From NCBI GenBank assembly GCA_023101885.1, contig JALPQD010000143.1:3410001-3474000 (forward strand): a DNA stretch of 64,000 nucleotides, given 5' to 3'. This stretch comes from Typhlomys cinereus (taxonomy: Eukaryota; Chordata; Mammalia; Rodentia; Platacanthomyidae). Under the pieces are notes generated by a model, which saw only the letters and a list, made by a program, of their open reading frames with translations, had not been told where the DNA came from and made no database searches. The position numbers were made by a program, and so were the translations under genes. Of this stretch, positions 45,698 through 57,767 are shown piece by piece (position 1 is the first letter of the stretch; every line of letters starts with the position of its first letter).

Positions 45698-46224
45698 GAG
45701 GAGACCTGTGCTTGGAAGAGATATGTGGGGCAGGGAAGGTCAGGGTAGCTTCAAAGTGGAGAGAAACTGACATTCTGTGGATTATGCTGATTGGCTGATT
45801 ATCCAGAAATGCCTGTGGAATCTAAAGAGCCGGTTACAATCCCCACAGCATTCTGGTATTTAGAATTGAGTAGGTTGAGGTAAACTCAGTCCAATTAAAC
45901 ATGTGGTACTTTAATCAAATAAGGATTAAAGGTGAGAAAGGCAAAAATAGTACCTTTGCTGATTTCTGGGAGATAATTAAATAAGACTGCACAGGGAGAG
46001 AGAGAATATTACAAGAGGAGACCTTAAATTCTGCAACATTAAGTTAATGCTCCTGCATCACCAAAGCCGTGATACCCCTCATTATTGAGTGACATGAGGG
46101 AATCAGGGTAGTTAGGAACTATTAAAAAAGATTACACAGAGTGAACTATAACTATTCTCCATTTTCTGAGCATAATGAACTAAATACTAAATGAAAATTG
46201 AAGAACTTGATCAAATATCCTTGT
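45698..46224. other. Unique sequence
   Basis: Nothing recognised. Confidence 0.4.
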
Positions 46225-46432
46225 CATACTGCCTTTTTAAAATCACATTTATCTGTTACGTGTGTATGTGGTGGTGGCGTGGGATATGCCATATGTGTGG
46301 AGGTTAGAGGGCAACTTGCAGGAGTCAGTTTCTCTTTCCACATTGTAGGTTCTTGGGCTCAAACTCAGGTTATCAACTTTGGCAGCAAGAACTTTTATCC
46401 ATTGTGCCATCCCACTGTCACTTGATCGAATA
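46225..46432 (-). mobile_element. B4-like SINE
   Basis: GTGGAGGTTAGAGGGCAACT, GAGTCAGTTTCTCTTTCCAC, AACTCAGGTTATCAACTTTG and CCATTGTGCCATCCCACTG follow antisense B4 order. Confidence 0.75.
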
Positions 46433-46607
46433 ATCTTTAAACTTGTAGAATACAAGATTCCTCAACACAGGCAGGCCACTCATTTCTCTGCTATGGAGAT
46501 TAGCTAAATATCTTTGTTGTTAATTTTACACAAATATGTAAGATGTAATATATTTGCTGTTCTTCTCCCCATAAAGGGATCATGAATCAATATGTATCAT
46601 TTTTAAT

Positions 46608-46665
46608 CTCTCTCTCTCTTTCTCTCTCTATCTATCCATCTGTCTGTCTATCATCTATTGCAGTT
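46608..46665. repeat. TCTC/TATC/TGTC microsatellite
   Basis: Run of pyrimidine tetranucleotides. Confidence 0.85.
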
Positions 46666-46759
46666 TGCTTACATGATTGCTGATAAATTACCATCAAACA
46701 GCTTAAAGGAACAAAGGGTTTATTTTCTCTTACATTTGTCTAATTACAGTTCTTAGTCC

Positions 46760-47070
46760 AGCTTGACAGGAGAGCTCACACCAACACCCAGAGCCAAGGG
46801 AGCTGGCCACACCATCTCTACTGAGAGAGGGACAATCCTTACTTGCCAGACCAGCATATCTGGTCAAGTGAATACAAGGATGTCCACTTTCTCAATCAAC
46901 TCTCTGTATTTTATTCCAGGGCCTAGTCCCACCCACCATGGGCTGGGCCTTCCCCATCAGCTAGACAATCTCCTGCAGGTTTACTCTGGGCTTAACTCAA
47001 CCACTAATTCTCTACAAATGTGCTCAGAGCTCAAATCCTCAACTGTCAAGTTGATCTGTGCCTAACTATG
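46760..47070 (-). mobile_element. LTR-like repeat of the TCAACTTGACA group, minus copy
   Basis: GGAGCTGGCCACACCATCTC, CACCCACCATGGGCTGGGCC and CAACTGTCAAGTTGATCTGT are reverse complements of the group's landmarks. Confidence 0.55.
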
Positions 47071-47342
47071 AGAGTATCTGTCTGACTGATTGACTGTCTG
47101 TCTGTCTGTTCATCCGTTGACATTCATCACCATTTATCTAATCTACCTACCTGTCTATTTAAAATTATCTCTCTGTCCTAATGACCTTTTCTGTGGCTTG
47201 GGACTCAGCCATCTTCCATGTGGACTTGTGAAACTTCCTTCTTTATGATCTTTCACTTCCTCTAAACCAATGATGTCCAAAAAAGGTGTTTTTTAGTCTC
47301 TCTCTTGGAGAGAGCTCATGGCAACCTCCTGCCTGAAAAAGT

Positions 47343-47346
47343 ATAC

Positions 47347-47387
<41 letters not shown>

Positions 47388-47426
47388 CATCCATCCATCC
47401 ATCTATCTATCTATCATCTATCTATC
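47343..47426. repeat. (CTAT)n/(CCAT)n microsatellite
   Basis: About eleven CTAT units, four CCAT units, then more CTAT. Confidence 0.95.
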
Positions 47427-47439
47427 GAATTTTTAATTT

Positions 47440-47720
47440 TTAAATTTTTTTCTAGTTTTACAAACATAATGAGTTGTTACTCCTACCCTCTTCTTTCCTC
47501 CCTTCCTCTCCTTTTCTCTTCCACTCTCCTTTCCTTCATCGGTCTATCCCACTCTTTCCCGTTTTCCTGTCTGTCTGCTCTCTGTGGCCCAGGGTTCCCT
47601 TTGGATTGTCTATTCTAGTGGTAGATTAAGTGGTCCTTCCTTGGGTAGACCCACTGATAGGGGCACTCCCCTTAACCTATTTAGCCCTATTCCCTAGATA
47701 TAGAATCTTTAAGTAGATAT
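47440..47720 (-). mobile_element. Old L1 3' UTR relic (tentative)
   Basis: TAGTTTTACAAACATAATGA followed by a long C/T-rich run (47490-47560) mirrors the 3' end layout of the young L1s but is strongly diverged. Confidence 0.4.
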
Positions 47721-47761
47721 TTAAAAATTTCAAATTGTGTAACAATTTGAAAAACAGGAAA

Positions 47762-47819
47762 ACCAAACTATATATATATAATATATATATATATATATTA
47801 TATATATATATAGTTTGGT
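47762..47819. repeat. AT-rich palindrome with ACCAAACTA arms
   Basis: ACCAAACTA (47762-47770) pairs exactly with TAGTTTGGT (47811-47819). The 40 bp between are alternating TA with two phase flips, so nearly the whole 58 bp can fold as a hairpin or cruciform. Confidence 0.9.
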
Positions 47820-47904
47820 GTATGTGTATACACATACATATGTATATATATATTACCTACCTATATTCCCTTTCTTTTGTTTTCTTTTTCCTTTTTCTTT
47901 TGAT

Positions 47905-47985
47905 AGGGGATCACTATATAAGGCCTGGCTGGCCTTATATATTCTGGCCTCAGCCTCCTGAGTGTATACCACAGTGCCTGGTCCC
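47905..47985 (-). mobile_element. B1-like SINE fragment
   Basis: GGCCTGGCTGGCCTTATATA and CTCAGCCTCCTGAGTGTATA are antisense B1. Confidence 0.65.
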
Positions 47986-48469
47986 ACTGCCTCATTCTAT
48001 AGTTGCTAATACCTAGCGGAAGATTCCATTTCCCTATATCTTCCTTGCTTACTAATTTGTAGAATGGATCTTCCCATGTGTCACTGACTGGAATGAAGAT
48101 AAGTTCTATCATGGTATCCCTCACACAAAGTACAAATCCAGCTAGCAGATTCCTTGGGGTTTGTTCCTTGACATTAGTGTGAGGAAACTGGATTGATTTG
48201 ACATTCTTAGTAAGATGGAAGTACCTGCATTGATTTTCCACTAAGACAATCTGATAGGAAAGAGGTCATTCTTTAAAAGGCATTTGTATTCTGTAGAAAG
48301 GTGAAGTAGATGTTAGGCTGCAAAAGTTCTCAACATATGTATGCCCTGCAATTTATTGTCATTATAAATATCTGTGTGTTTACCCTTGACTTATTATAGG
48401 CATTCATGTATATAGAGATATGTCACTATTTATTTTTATTAGGTTAATTAATTTTATTATTTGTGTATG
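47986..48469. other. Unique sequence
   Basis: Nothing recognised. Confidence 0.4.
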
Positions 48470-48860
48470 TATAAGTGTGTATGACGTGTTTGCATATGCA
48501 TTTTTATGTGAATATGTGTGTGTGTGTGTTTGTGTGTATGTGCGTGCGTGTGCGCGCGTGTGTACAGTGTATACCTGTGTGGAGAGCAGATGTTGATGTT
48601 GGGTATTTTCTTGGATTACACTTAACCTTCAGATTGACTCATGCAGTGTCCCTCACCTGAACTCAGATCTCGCTGATTCATAGAGTCCAGTCAGCTTGTT
48701 CTGAAGATCCTGTTTCTACCTCTTGAGCTATGAAATTAGAGGAAGGTTACAATTTCGGCCCAGTATTTATATGTGTATAGTGAAAATAAGAACTCTTGTC
48801 CTCATATTTATGTGGCAAGAGCATTACACATTGAACCATCTCCCCAACTCCTGTTTATTT
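48470..48860 (-). mobile_element. B4-like SINE relics
   Basis: TG-rich left end, CTGTGTGGAGAGCAGATGTT, GAACTCAGATCTCGCTGATT, then ATTTATGTGGCAAGAGCATT and ACCATCTCCCCAACTCC are antisense B4 landmarks, possibly two copies. Confidence 0.55.
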
Positions 48861-48864
48861 GTTT

Positions 48865-48990
48865 GAAACAGAGTCTCTTGTATTCTAGGCTGGGCTTGAA
48901 CTGAGATGTCCTTGAATTTCTGATTCTCTGGCCTTGACCTGTTCAGTGCTGAGATTACAAATGTGTTTCATTGTTGGGGGATCAAATAGA
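48865..48990 (-). mobile_element. B1-like SINE
   Basis: GAAACAGAGTCTCTTGTATT CTAGGCTGGGCTTGAACTG-type order and AGTGCTGAGATTACAAATGT are antisense B1. Confidence 0.65.
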
Positions 48991-49030
48991 GAACCTCATG
49001 CATGCTCGGCAAGCACTCTATCTACATTCT

Positions 49031-49078
49031 TGTTACTTCTAGTATGATTTTGCCTCTGGGTTCTAAGTGGATCAGCTC
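49031..49078 (+). repeat. 48-bp exact direct duplication, copy 1
   Basis: Runs from TGTTACTTCTAGTATG to AGTGGATCAGCTC and is identical to 49960-50007. Confidence 0.95.
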
Positions 49079-49572
49079 TTGCAATGATAATGCATCATTA
49101 ATGCCTCACAATAAAAGTTCTTAGGATTTGGTATAAATTTTGAAAAACCGCGGAACAGTTCTTTGAAGATTATCTTCTGAAAGTAATTTTTCCTAAATAG
49201 AACTATTTCTTGTTTGGCCAAAAAGGAATGAGGGAAATGCTAGGATTCTGAAGTCCAGCTGATAATTTATGGGGTGCTTCACTAGTGGCCTAAAGATGAA
49301 GAGATTAGCAATTTGATAATCATTGCAAATTTAGGTAGAAATGCACAGAGAGAGTTGGATTGGAATTATGGTAGGGTCACTGCCCTTTTGATATATTCAG
49401 AGGAGGTCTCAAGTAGAGACCAAGAGGCCTATTGAAACAAGATGGGCAATTAGAAAGGAAAAAGGAATAACTTTGAATCATCCACTCTAGGTCAATTTTA
49501 AGACCTAGCAAATCAAAAATTAAAGTTATAAGCTTTCATATGTGGCAAGTATATCTTTTGTTACTTATATAG
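49079..49572. other. Unassigned sequence
   Basis: Nothing recognised. Confidence 0.4.
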
Positions 49573-49669
49573 GAAAGAGTAATGTATCTATCTCTCTATC
49601 TCTATATCTATCTTTATATCTATATCTATCTATACATCTATATCTATTGATATTGATAGATAGATAGAT

Positions 49670-49719
<50 letters not shown>

Positions 49720-49721
49720 CT
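49573..49721. repeat. (TATC)n facing (GATA)n inverted microsatellite
   Basis: 49586-49655 is TCTA/TATC-rich. 49656-49719 is GATA-rich (the complement), about 14 clean units at the right. Confidence 0.92.
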
Positions 49722-49844
49722 TCAAACAAGTACAATTAAGTGATGTAATTTTGGGTGTTTGATGTTGAAGTATGTCCTAGCTATTGGAAAAAAGTTTTTA
49801 TTTGGTTAAAAAATAACCTTCAGTAATAGGGTTTTACTGGCAGT

Positions 49845-49869
49845 TTTTTTTTTTTTTTTTTTTTTTTTG
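49845..49869 (-). repeat. Poly(T) run, probable A-tail of an unassigned minus-strand insertion
   Basis: About 27 T. The sequence to its right (49870-49959) would be the 3' end of a retrocopy, but the parent was not recognised. Confidence 0.4.
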
Positions 49870-49959
49870 ACAGCATCCAAGAGCAATGACAAAAGCCTAT
49901 AATGTTTGGGGCCTTTAAGATCTCTCTGACCAACATTTTATCAGGAAGTGCCACATTAC

Positions 49960-50007
49960 TGTTACTTCTAGTATGATTTTGCCTCTGGGTTCTAAGTGGA
50001 TCAGCTC
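49960..50007 (+). repeat. 48-bp exact direct duplication, copy 2
   Basis: Identical to 49031-49078, 929 bp away. Confidence 0.95.
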
Positions 50008-51606
50008 AAGGCTTATTTCCCACCTGTTTTTCTCACTTTATGCTCCTTTGTATAGAGACTGCCCATCCTTGTTCCTTTCTTTAAAAGACTTTTTTTTTAA
50101 ATATATTACTAGCATAGGATGTTCCCTTAGGGTCACTGCCCACAATCTTAAGGTTTTTTCTATAAGTCTGTCTGTCCTGCCTATCTCCCATGTCCCTTCA
50201 ACCTCTGAATGGATCACAGAACATGGACAAAATATGTCAACTGGAACTGGTCTGAGGACTTTCTCCTTGCTGGATAGCTTACACAATACCAAGGAACACT
50301 GTAGAAGCTGCTCAGGGAGAGAACTAATCACAAGCCCCATCAATGGCATGACATCTGTAAGTTACAATATAAATCACCAAGGAAACAGGTAGCCACTAGA
50401 GTAATAATGGCATGAGTACCAAAGAGAAAACCAACAGCTTTCTGATTAGATTCAAGACCCACTTGTCAGAATGATATGCATCCTTATTAATGTACACTAG
50501 AATGAGAACTTTAAAAAAAGAGAAGGAAATAGATCAATAGGAAAGACAGCATAAACTTATAGGTAGGAAGATAGTGTATCTAACTTCTCTGTAGGTAGCT
50601 GTAATTATACCCATAGAATGGGAGCTCATAGTGGAAGTCTTTGGATTTAAGGCTGGATGAGTGAAGGGAAATATACATATCAGTCGGGTGGCCTGAAAAG
50701 AGGTAACTAGATATACCCTGGAAGCCTGAGTCCCCACAGTGGATAAGCTAGAGTGAACCCAGAGGTCCATAGACGCACACAGGTAGAAGGGTGAGTGGGA
50801 GTAGGAGGTAATGGTAAAGGGAAGGGCAGGGGATGGGAGGGGGTGGAGAGAAAAAGTAGAAAAAGAAAAAAGAAAAAAATTAAAAAATTTAAAGGGTCTA
50901 GGCTAAGAAGGCGTTAATAACATTTCATTTAGAAATAAAAAAATGTTTTATCCTTAAAATAAAAAAAAACAAGAATCCTAACTTGTTACCGTTCAAAATC
51001 TAATTTTTTATTAGTGGCTTGACTTATAATTACTGACAAGTATTACATGCATGTGAAGCTTGTTTTCATAAGAAAAAATAGACGTTTCATTGAATTCGTT
51101 TTAGCGAATTCAATGCTATTTAATGGGGAGGGCCAAGGGAAATTTATTTATGTAGTTTCCTTTTAAATCTGATAAAGTTGTGGGTCTTTATTTTCATAAT
51201 TCTGCCATGGTAGCATTAAGAGGAGGTCAGTCCCTTGTTTTCCTTTGTGGTCTGTTGAGGAGCATTATTTCAACACTTACTACTAATTACACAAGAATTA
51301 CAGGTTGTTTTTCTCCTGGCTGTAGCTTTACTGATATGGGAACGTTTGATCTTCTCAGATACCTTAAAATGAAAGAGATGAAATGAGCATTCACATTGAT
51401 CTCCAGAAGGAAAAGTTGACAGACTCCATATTAATTTACTTTTCTTAAACACAAAATTCCGTCCATCTGTAAGTTACAATATAAATACAATATAATGTAT
51501 TTTGCATTGATGTGCAGCCTGGAATGTGAAATTCTCAAACAAAATGCCAAGTAAGAGCTTTAATGTGGGGATTAGTAGCTCCTGAGGACCTGGGAGAGAA
51601 GTGATG
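50008..51606. other. Unassigned sequence with a second short duplication
   Basis: CATCTGTAAGTTACAATATA plus AAT at 50352-50374 recurs exactly at 51464-51486. 50760-50890 has a G-rich then A-rich layout that could be an old L1 3' end. No gene recognised. Confidence 0.45.
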
Positions 51607-51620
51607 AAGAAACTGTTGGA

Positions 51621-53449
51621 TATCATCTCACCCCAGTCAGGATGGCAAAAATCCACAATACAAACAACAACAAATGCTGGAGAGGATGTGGAGAGAGGGG
51701 AACTCTCCTACATTGCTGGTGGGAATGCAGGCTCATACAGCTACTCTGGTGAGCCGTCTGGAGATTCTTAAAGAAATTAAAGATTGAAATGCCATATGAC
51801 CCTGCTATTCCACTTTTGGGAATAACCCCCCATACAGCAGAGGTTCACCTCGATAGCACAAGCACGACATGTTCATAGCAGCACTGTTTACAATAGCAAA
51901 GTCATGGAATCAACCCAAATGTCCAACAGTTGATGAGTGGATAAGGAAATAGTGGTACAGCTATACAATGGAGTACTACTCAGCCATCAAAAATGATGAA
52001 TTAGGGCTGGAGAGGTGGCTCAGGGGTTAAGCCTCCGCCTTCCAGGCGGAAGGTCCTGAGTTCGGATCCCAGATCCCACGTATAGACGCCAGGCGAAAGC
52101 GGGGGCGGCCCTGCGCTTCTGGTCCTGATAGAGCGGAGCCTGTGAATCCCGGGGCAGAAGGAGGTGGAGGCGTCCATGGTGGTTCGCGAATTCGTCCGTG
52201 GTTCTACACATAACACAGACACACACACACGCACACACGCGCACATACACACGCATATGCACACAGTTGAATAAATAATAATAATAATAAAAATAAAATT
52301 AAAAAAAATGATGAATTACTGGAATTTGCCGGGAAATGGATGTCACTAGAAACAATTATATTAAGTGAAGTATCCCAGACCCAGAAAATTAAGCACCAGT
52401 ATGTACTCCCTAATAGGTGGCTCCTAGTACCAAACCCACCCAGCCCACCTAGAGACAGTAATTCCAAGGATTATGAACAGGAAGGATGGGTTAGGAGGGC
52501 CACCCCAGAAACAAGGAGAGAAGGCACCATGTTACAGCAGAGAAAATAGGCCTCCATCAAGGACTCAAATAAGTAATGAGACATATGATTAAGTTCACAG
52601 ACTTTTGTTCCTGATCCTTTACTACTGAGGGGGTATGATCTCACCAGAAGAGGAGGGCATATAGTCTGGCAGATAAAAAGTAACTGTTGTGCAAATTGGT
52701 GATAGACCCCTCCCTCACTGTGGTTTCCTACTTTTATTACATCTACCTTTGAATGTGCTTTTATCACAAGACTCTAGTTTAACAGCTTTTTGTCTCTGGC
52801 CAGGGGGTAACATACAATGCCCACCAGGATGGAGTGAAGGGCATTCATTGCAGGAGCAGCAAAACTGCAAAAGAAAACCAACAAACCACAATCCAGAACT
52901 TCAGAGACTCTATATCAACCACCTAGAACTAGGCCAGCTTAATCTCTCCCCATCCTGAAGCTCAGGGAAATTTGCGGAAGAGGGGGCGGTAAGAGTGTAA
53001 GAGCCAAAGGATGGGAGGAGCAATGATATGTAAGATACTTCACACAAGTTAGGGCCGAAGCAATCATAATTGGACTTTACATGCCCTGCGCATTGTCCAA
53101 CACACTATTGACCCCACAAAGTCCAGCATCTGCTAAAGGCACCAAGATGTTTGGAGGCAAGGGATTGGCAGCTACAGCAGTGTTCCTATACCTAAGGGGA
53201 ACACAGGAAAGTGTTTAGGGAAAGGCCACTGGGTCCTTGTATGTCATCGGAGAGGAGGGCCCAGAGGAAAATCAGGCATGCACAAGAAAGGACTCTCTGG
53301 GAATTGGGGCGGGAGGCACTGGGGGATGGGAAGGGAGGGTGGTGGGGAGGAGGAGCAGGGGGTACGGGCGGAGGAGGAGGGAGGGAGGGAACTGGTGTAC
53401 CTAATAAGTTTGTATGAGCTGAAATAATAATAAAAATGTATTTAAAAAA
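51621..53449 (+). mobile_element. L1-E: 5'-truncated LINE-1 carrying a SINE
   Basis: Starts in the ORF2 C-terminus (TATCATCTCACCCCAGTCAG) and runs through the 3' UTR to an A-rich end. TSD AAGAAACTGTTGGA is perfect over 14 bp (51607-51620 and 53450-53463). Its 3' UTR is close to that of L1-C. Confidence 0.95.
52004..52303 (+). mobile_element. Young tRNA-derived SINE inside L1-E
   Basis: GGGCTGGAGAGGTGGCTCAG head, B-box GAGTTCGGATCCC, CA-rich stretch, AATAAATAATAA tail. A perfect 15-bp TSD AAAAATGATGAATTA (51989-52003, 52304-52318) lies in L1 ORF2 sequence. Of all SINE copies here this is the cleanest reference for the young subfamily. Confidence 0.95.
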
Positions 53450-53463
53450 AAGAAACTGTTGGA

Positions 53464-55508
53464 CTAGAAGGAGAACAAGATCTTGGGGCTGGGGCAGCGA
53501 GTTGCTACAGAAAAATGAGCTGTAGTGCTTACTTTGGGTGTCCAAGGCGAGGTTGTGCTTTCTGTTTCCTTCTTACCCCACTTCTGAGCTTCCTCCCCCA
53601 CCTCCCACCTCCCTCTGAAGCCTTGGTCTGTGGGGGCGGCTGCAATGGCTGAGCTCGAAGACTTTTCTTCCATTATTCTTATAATAAAATCTCCCTGGAG
53701 CAGGCTAATAGTATCACCACTTTGCAGATGAGCGAACAGATGCCACTAGCCCACATTCATAAAGGAAATGGCAAGCAAAGGTTTCAAAGCTGCTTTGTGC
53801 TTAGTTGCCTAAAAAAGGTCCACGATGTTCATATGATTAATCCCAGAATGAGTGGGATGAAGGTCCAGAAAATTTTAGAAAGAAAAGTCTCTTTCTACTT
53901 CACAGATTTTTTTTTATTCTAGAGACAATTCAGTTGGAAAATTGCTAAAGTTTTAAGAAAGTGAAAAAAAAAAAGATTTCCCATATTCTGTGAAAACAGG
54001 TTTTCTGACATCAGCTCAGATAGTGTCTGAAGTCATATTGTTTGGAGGGTTCTGTGTGCTTACTTGAAACAGTTGTCTGCAGTTAGATATCTGCTGTAAG
54101 GGACAGAAGGAAGTGTGAGCAGGAACAAATGTTAGGAAGGAACCTTGTGGTGCTTGTACATAATCAGTAGCATATACTGTTGCATATCTATCATAAGATT
54201 AGCTAAGGGTAGGACTACCTATTGGGAGATACTAACGTTTTGTCATTTAGAATATCCTTGATTCCTTCTTGGATTCTTCTTTCACTGATTCTTTTGACCA
54301 TATCACTTATTAAAGGGCAATTCAATTCAGTAGTTAATTTGTAGTAATGGTTATCAGAGAGAAAGAGATCAGATAAACATAGGACAATGTGGAAGACTGA
54401 AGCAGTTATCAATTTATTTTCCTATTTGATACTTACATGAACTTCATGAAGTTGCAAGTCTCTAAGCCTCAGTGACTTCATATGAAAGGATGAGCCCATC
54501 TTCTTGGTTTTGGTAGGATGTTTCGGGGAAAGCTGAGTTAGGATGTGTGAAGGTGCTGTAAGTAGTACAAGCTGGGTCTATACTGTATACTTTGATCTGA
54601 CTTGAGATTATAATACAAATCTTTCATAGGAGGTCAGAATCCTACTTTTTGGAATTACATGCTAGAGTCATTTATCTAAATAACAATGGTGAAATATCCT
54701 GACATTGCTGTGTTTCATAATTAGTCGTTACTTCAACATCTCCTAGTTTATGTGACTGCCACAAAACCACTCAAAAATGCTATCTCATGTTCTTTGTTTG
54801 TAAAAGCATCACTTACCCAGTCAGGGTTTAATAAATTGAAAGTTTTACTGCTTGAAAATGATCAGGTGTTAAGAGAAGCGCAAAGTGTGCTATCATTTTC
54901 TGGAGGTTAATAAGCTTTTTCTGCTTCTGTTTTTTTCCTTTGCCACATTACCGTCTCACGTGAGCAAGCTCCTCCAGATGAAGCAGAGATTGAAATGTCA
55001 CACCAGCATGATCAATTAGATGATGCAGAACAGAGAGACATTTGCTACCTGACCTTAATCCACAAGGCAAGAATGACTGAATGGAGGAGATTGAATGCAG
55101 AGACATGAAGGCAGATGAAATCAGCAGAGCTTAGTTTCAATAGCACAAAGTGGTATAAATGTAGATTCACAACCAAACAAACATCATCAAGTTGAATGCT
55201 TATTATGGTGTGGACTGGCTCCCTTATTTTTTCAATACTATGAGACAAACCTTGCATGGAAAGGGATACATTAGAAAAGGAAGCAGGTAAAATGATCAAA
55301 AAGTTGGATTTTATCTCACTTAACTTTCTTAGGAAAAGTGACACAGAGAAAGATAGATGTGGATGTCCTGTGAAGGTAGTGGATGATAGTAAAAGTGAGT
55401 TCACTAGTTGTCTTCCTCTGTTTGAAGGCTTGTTACTGGGAGAAAGATTAGACAGGTGTTAGTTGTTAAGAATGACAGAGAAGGGGTTTGATTTCCCAAT
55501 ATCTGAAA
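53464..55508. other. Mostly unique sequence
   Basis: A short MIR-like phrase (TATCACCACTTTGCAGATGA, near 53713) is the only repeat hint. 54880-55070 is repeat-free and evenly composed, a possible conserved element. No gene recognised. Confidence 0.4.
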
Positions 55509-55520
55509 CTCTAGGAGTAT

Positions 55521-55831
55521 TCTTTTTTTTAAATTTTTTTATTATTTACTATTTATTCAATTGTGCATGTATGCATGTGTGTGCGTGTGTGTATGTATGT
55601 GTGTGTGCGTGTGTGTGTATAGAACCACAGACGAATTCGGGAACCACATGGACTGCCTCCACCTCCTCCTTGTTTACTCTGCCCTGGGATTCACAGGCTC
55701 CGCCCTACCAGGACCAGAAACGCAGGCCGCCCCCGCTTCCGCCTGGCGTCTATACGTGGGGTCTAGGATCCGAAGTCGGGACCTTCTGCCTGCAAGGCAG
55801 AGGCTTAACCCTTGAGCCACCTCTCCAGCCC
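55521..55831 (-). mobile_element. Young tRNA-derived SINE
   Basis: The antisense head GAGCCACCTCTCCAGCCCC is at the right and a TG-rich/T-rich tail at the left. TSD CTCTAGGAGTAT (55509-55520, 55832-55843). Confidence 0.92.
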
Positions 55832-55843
55832 CTCTAGGAGTAT

Positions 55844-56499
55844 CCTTGTGGCAGATCTGTTTAGCCTCCTATTGCTGAATCAATGGGTAGTGTTGTAGAG
55901 GGATTGTGATGTTACATGTTCGAACCTCAATTAGTCCATCACATACCTTCTCTGAAGCTTTAAATTTTCATGAACAGGCTTAGAACAATCTTGCAACTTG
56001 TTCAAGTACATGCTCTGTATGAACTTGGACTTCATGGGCTTTGATAGTTTATGTTTCTCAGCAGCTTTGTGCATCCTGCTGGCTTGGGAATGGTTGCTGA
56101 TATATTTAGATTATGGGCAGCTGGTGTTAGCTAAGGGATTTATTGACTTAGTCATCCCTAGTAACAAAGATATGAAGTATTTCTTCCTGGTTATCAGTTA
56201 ATAACTGTTTTGTTGACTCTTTCAGTTTTATGTTTATTTTTCTTTTCCACTTAAACACAACTTAATATAAAAGCATGAGGGTTAGGAATCTGTTTCTCAA
56301 AACTTACTAATTTTCTAGAACGGATTGGTTATGTCTTTTTGTGGAGCTCAATTCTGAGATGCCAATTTATCAGAACTGTGAGAAACTGGCAGAAGGCTGA
56401 AGGGAAAACCATGGGAACCACAAATAGCCAGGAAAGTGAAATGAGAACATGCATTGCAGAAAGGTAAGTCTGGGGTTGTATTTCTTTGTTATGTATTTG
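55844..56499. other. Unique sequence
   Basis: Nothing recognised. Confidence 0.4.
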
Positions 56500-56620
56500 T
56501 TTTTTAAAGACAGTGTCTCATTATGCAGCCCAAGCTGGCCTAGAGTTAGTGGTGTGTCTCCTTCTGAACCTCCTTAGTGCTAGGATTATAATCATGAGCC
56601 ACCATACTCAGGGACAATGT
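56500..56620 (-). mobile_element. B1-like SINE
   Basis: AGACAGTGTCTCATTATGCA GCCCAAGCTGGCCTAGAGTT-type order and AATCATGAGCCACCATACTC are antisense B1. Confidence 0.7.
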
Positions 56621-57758
56621 TGATTCATTCTTTTCGTGCTACTTTTTTTTGGGGGGGGGTGGTCACAGCTAATCAAATGTATATATATATCAATGATGGC
56701 CAACCATTTTTAAGCTTATAAAAGCTGACTTTTGTTGTGAAAATTTTGTATTAATAAGCTGTGTTCCTTGACAATTTCATATAGATATATAATATACTCA
56801 CTGTGCTTACTTTCCCCCATGCCCTACTTTGTCTCTCTCCCACCTTTACCAGCCCCTTGCTTTCCTTAAAAATCTCTTCTTCATATTTATGACTTTTATT
56901 TTGTTTTGTTTTCTTTTATTTGAGTTTGACCAGGGTCATTTGTGTGACCAAGGGTTTAGAATTATCCAATGGAGTCTGGTGAGCTCCATCAATGGGTCCC
57001 CAACTGGATGCCATGCTTTTATATCTCTCAAAAACTATGATTGCCAATTATTTACTATGAATTGGTCTAATATAGGCCCAATGCAAAGGCTGATTTTTTT
57101 TTTTTTTTACAGAATGCTTTCTATGGAGACACAAGGAAAAGAGCTTCAAGACAGCCCCAACATAGGCATTCTGCATTTGACAAATATTCATAGGGTGAAA
57201 CTCAATTCAGTGTAAGTTTCAACATTAGCATCATGCTGATGGTGAAGATCATTAAACTTTAAAATGTGTTTCCAAGGAACACTGTGGCATCTTCATTCAG
57301 GAACATCTTCTAAATTGGATCGCTAATTATCTGTTTAGAAAGAAAGCAGAGGAACGATTCCCAGTGTTTTGCAAGAAAGCACACGGATCCTGAGATGACT
57401 GTTGGGCGTTCTTCAGATGCAAAGAAGTAGCAAATACAGGAAAGACGAAGAGATAGGAGTAATCTTCTCATTTGAAAGCTCAGTTTCTCTCTAACCACAA
57501 AGTATAAGTTAGTCTTAACATTGTGCCATGAAATTTCCTGATGAAAATAAATCACATCCATTTCTGAGCATGCACAATATATAAACCCAGGATAGTTCTT
57601 GTGAGAAATGGATTCCAGGGAAGATAGGATGGAATAAAAATTTTGCTCTTCTTTGAAAAGTGATTACATTAGAGACATTACATTACAGAACAAATAGTGC
57701 TGATGGGAATGAGAAGCTTCAGGTTGGAATATGATTGTGATTATACTGTTAGAGAAAC
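56621..57758. other. Unique sequence
   Basis: Contains short G and T runs (56645-56662, 57095-57111). The open frame at 56829-57215 has no family motif. Confidence 0.4.
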
Positions 57759-57767
57759 TTTCTGTCC

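Noticed and set aside
52001..52467. Proline/cysteine-rich frames in SINEs (also 562-825, 29133-29660, 55463-55837, 61071-61508)
   Set aside because: They are the same antisense or sense SINE reading repeated at each SINE copy.
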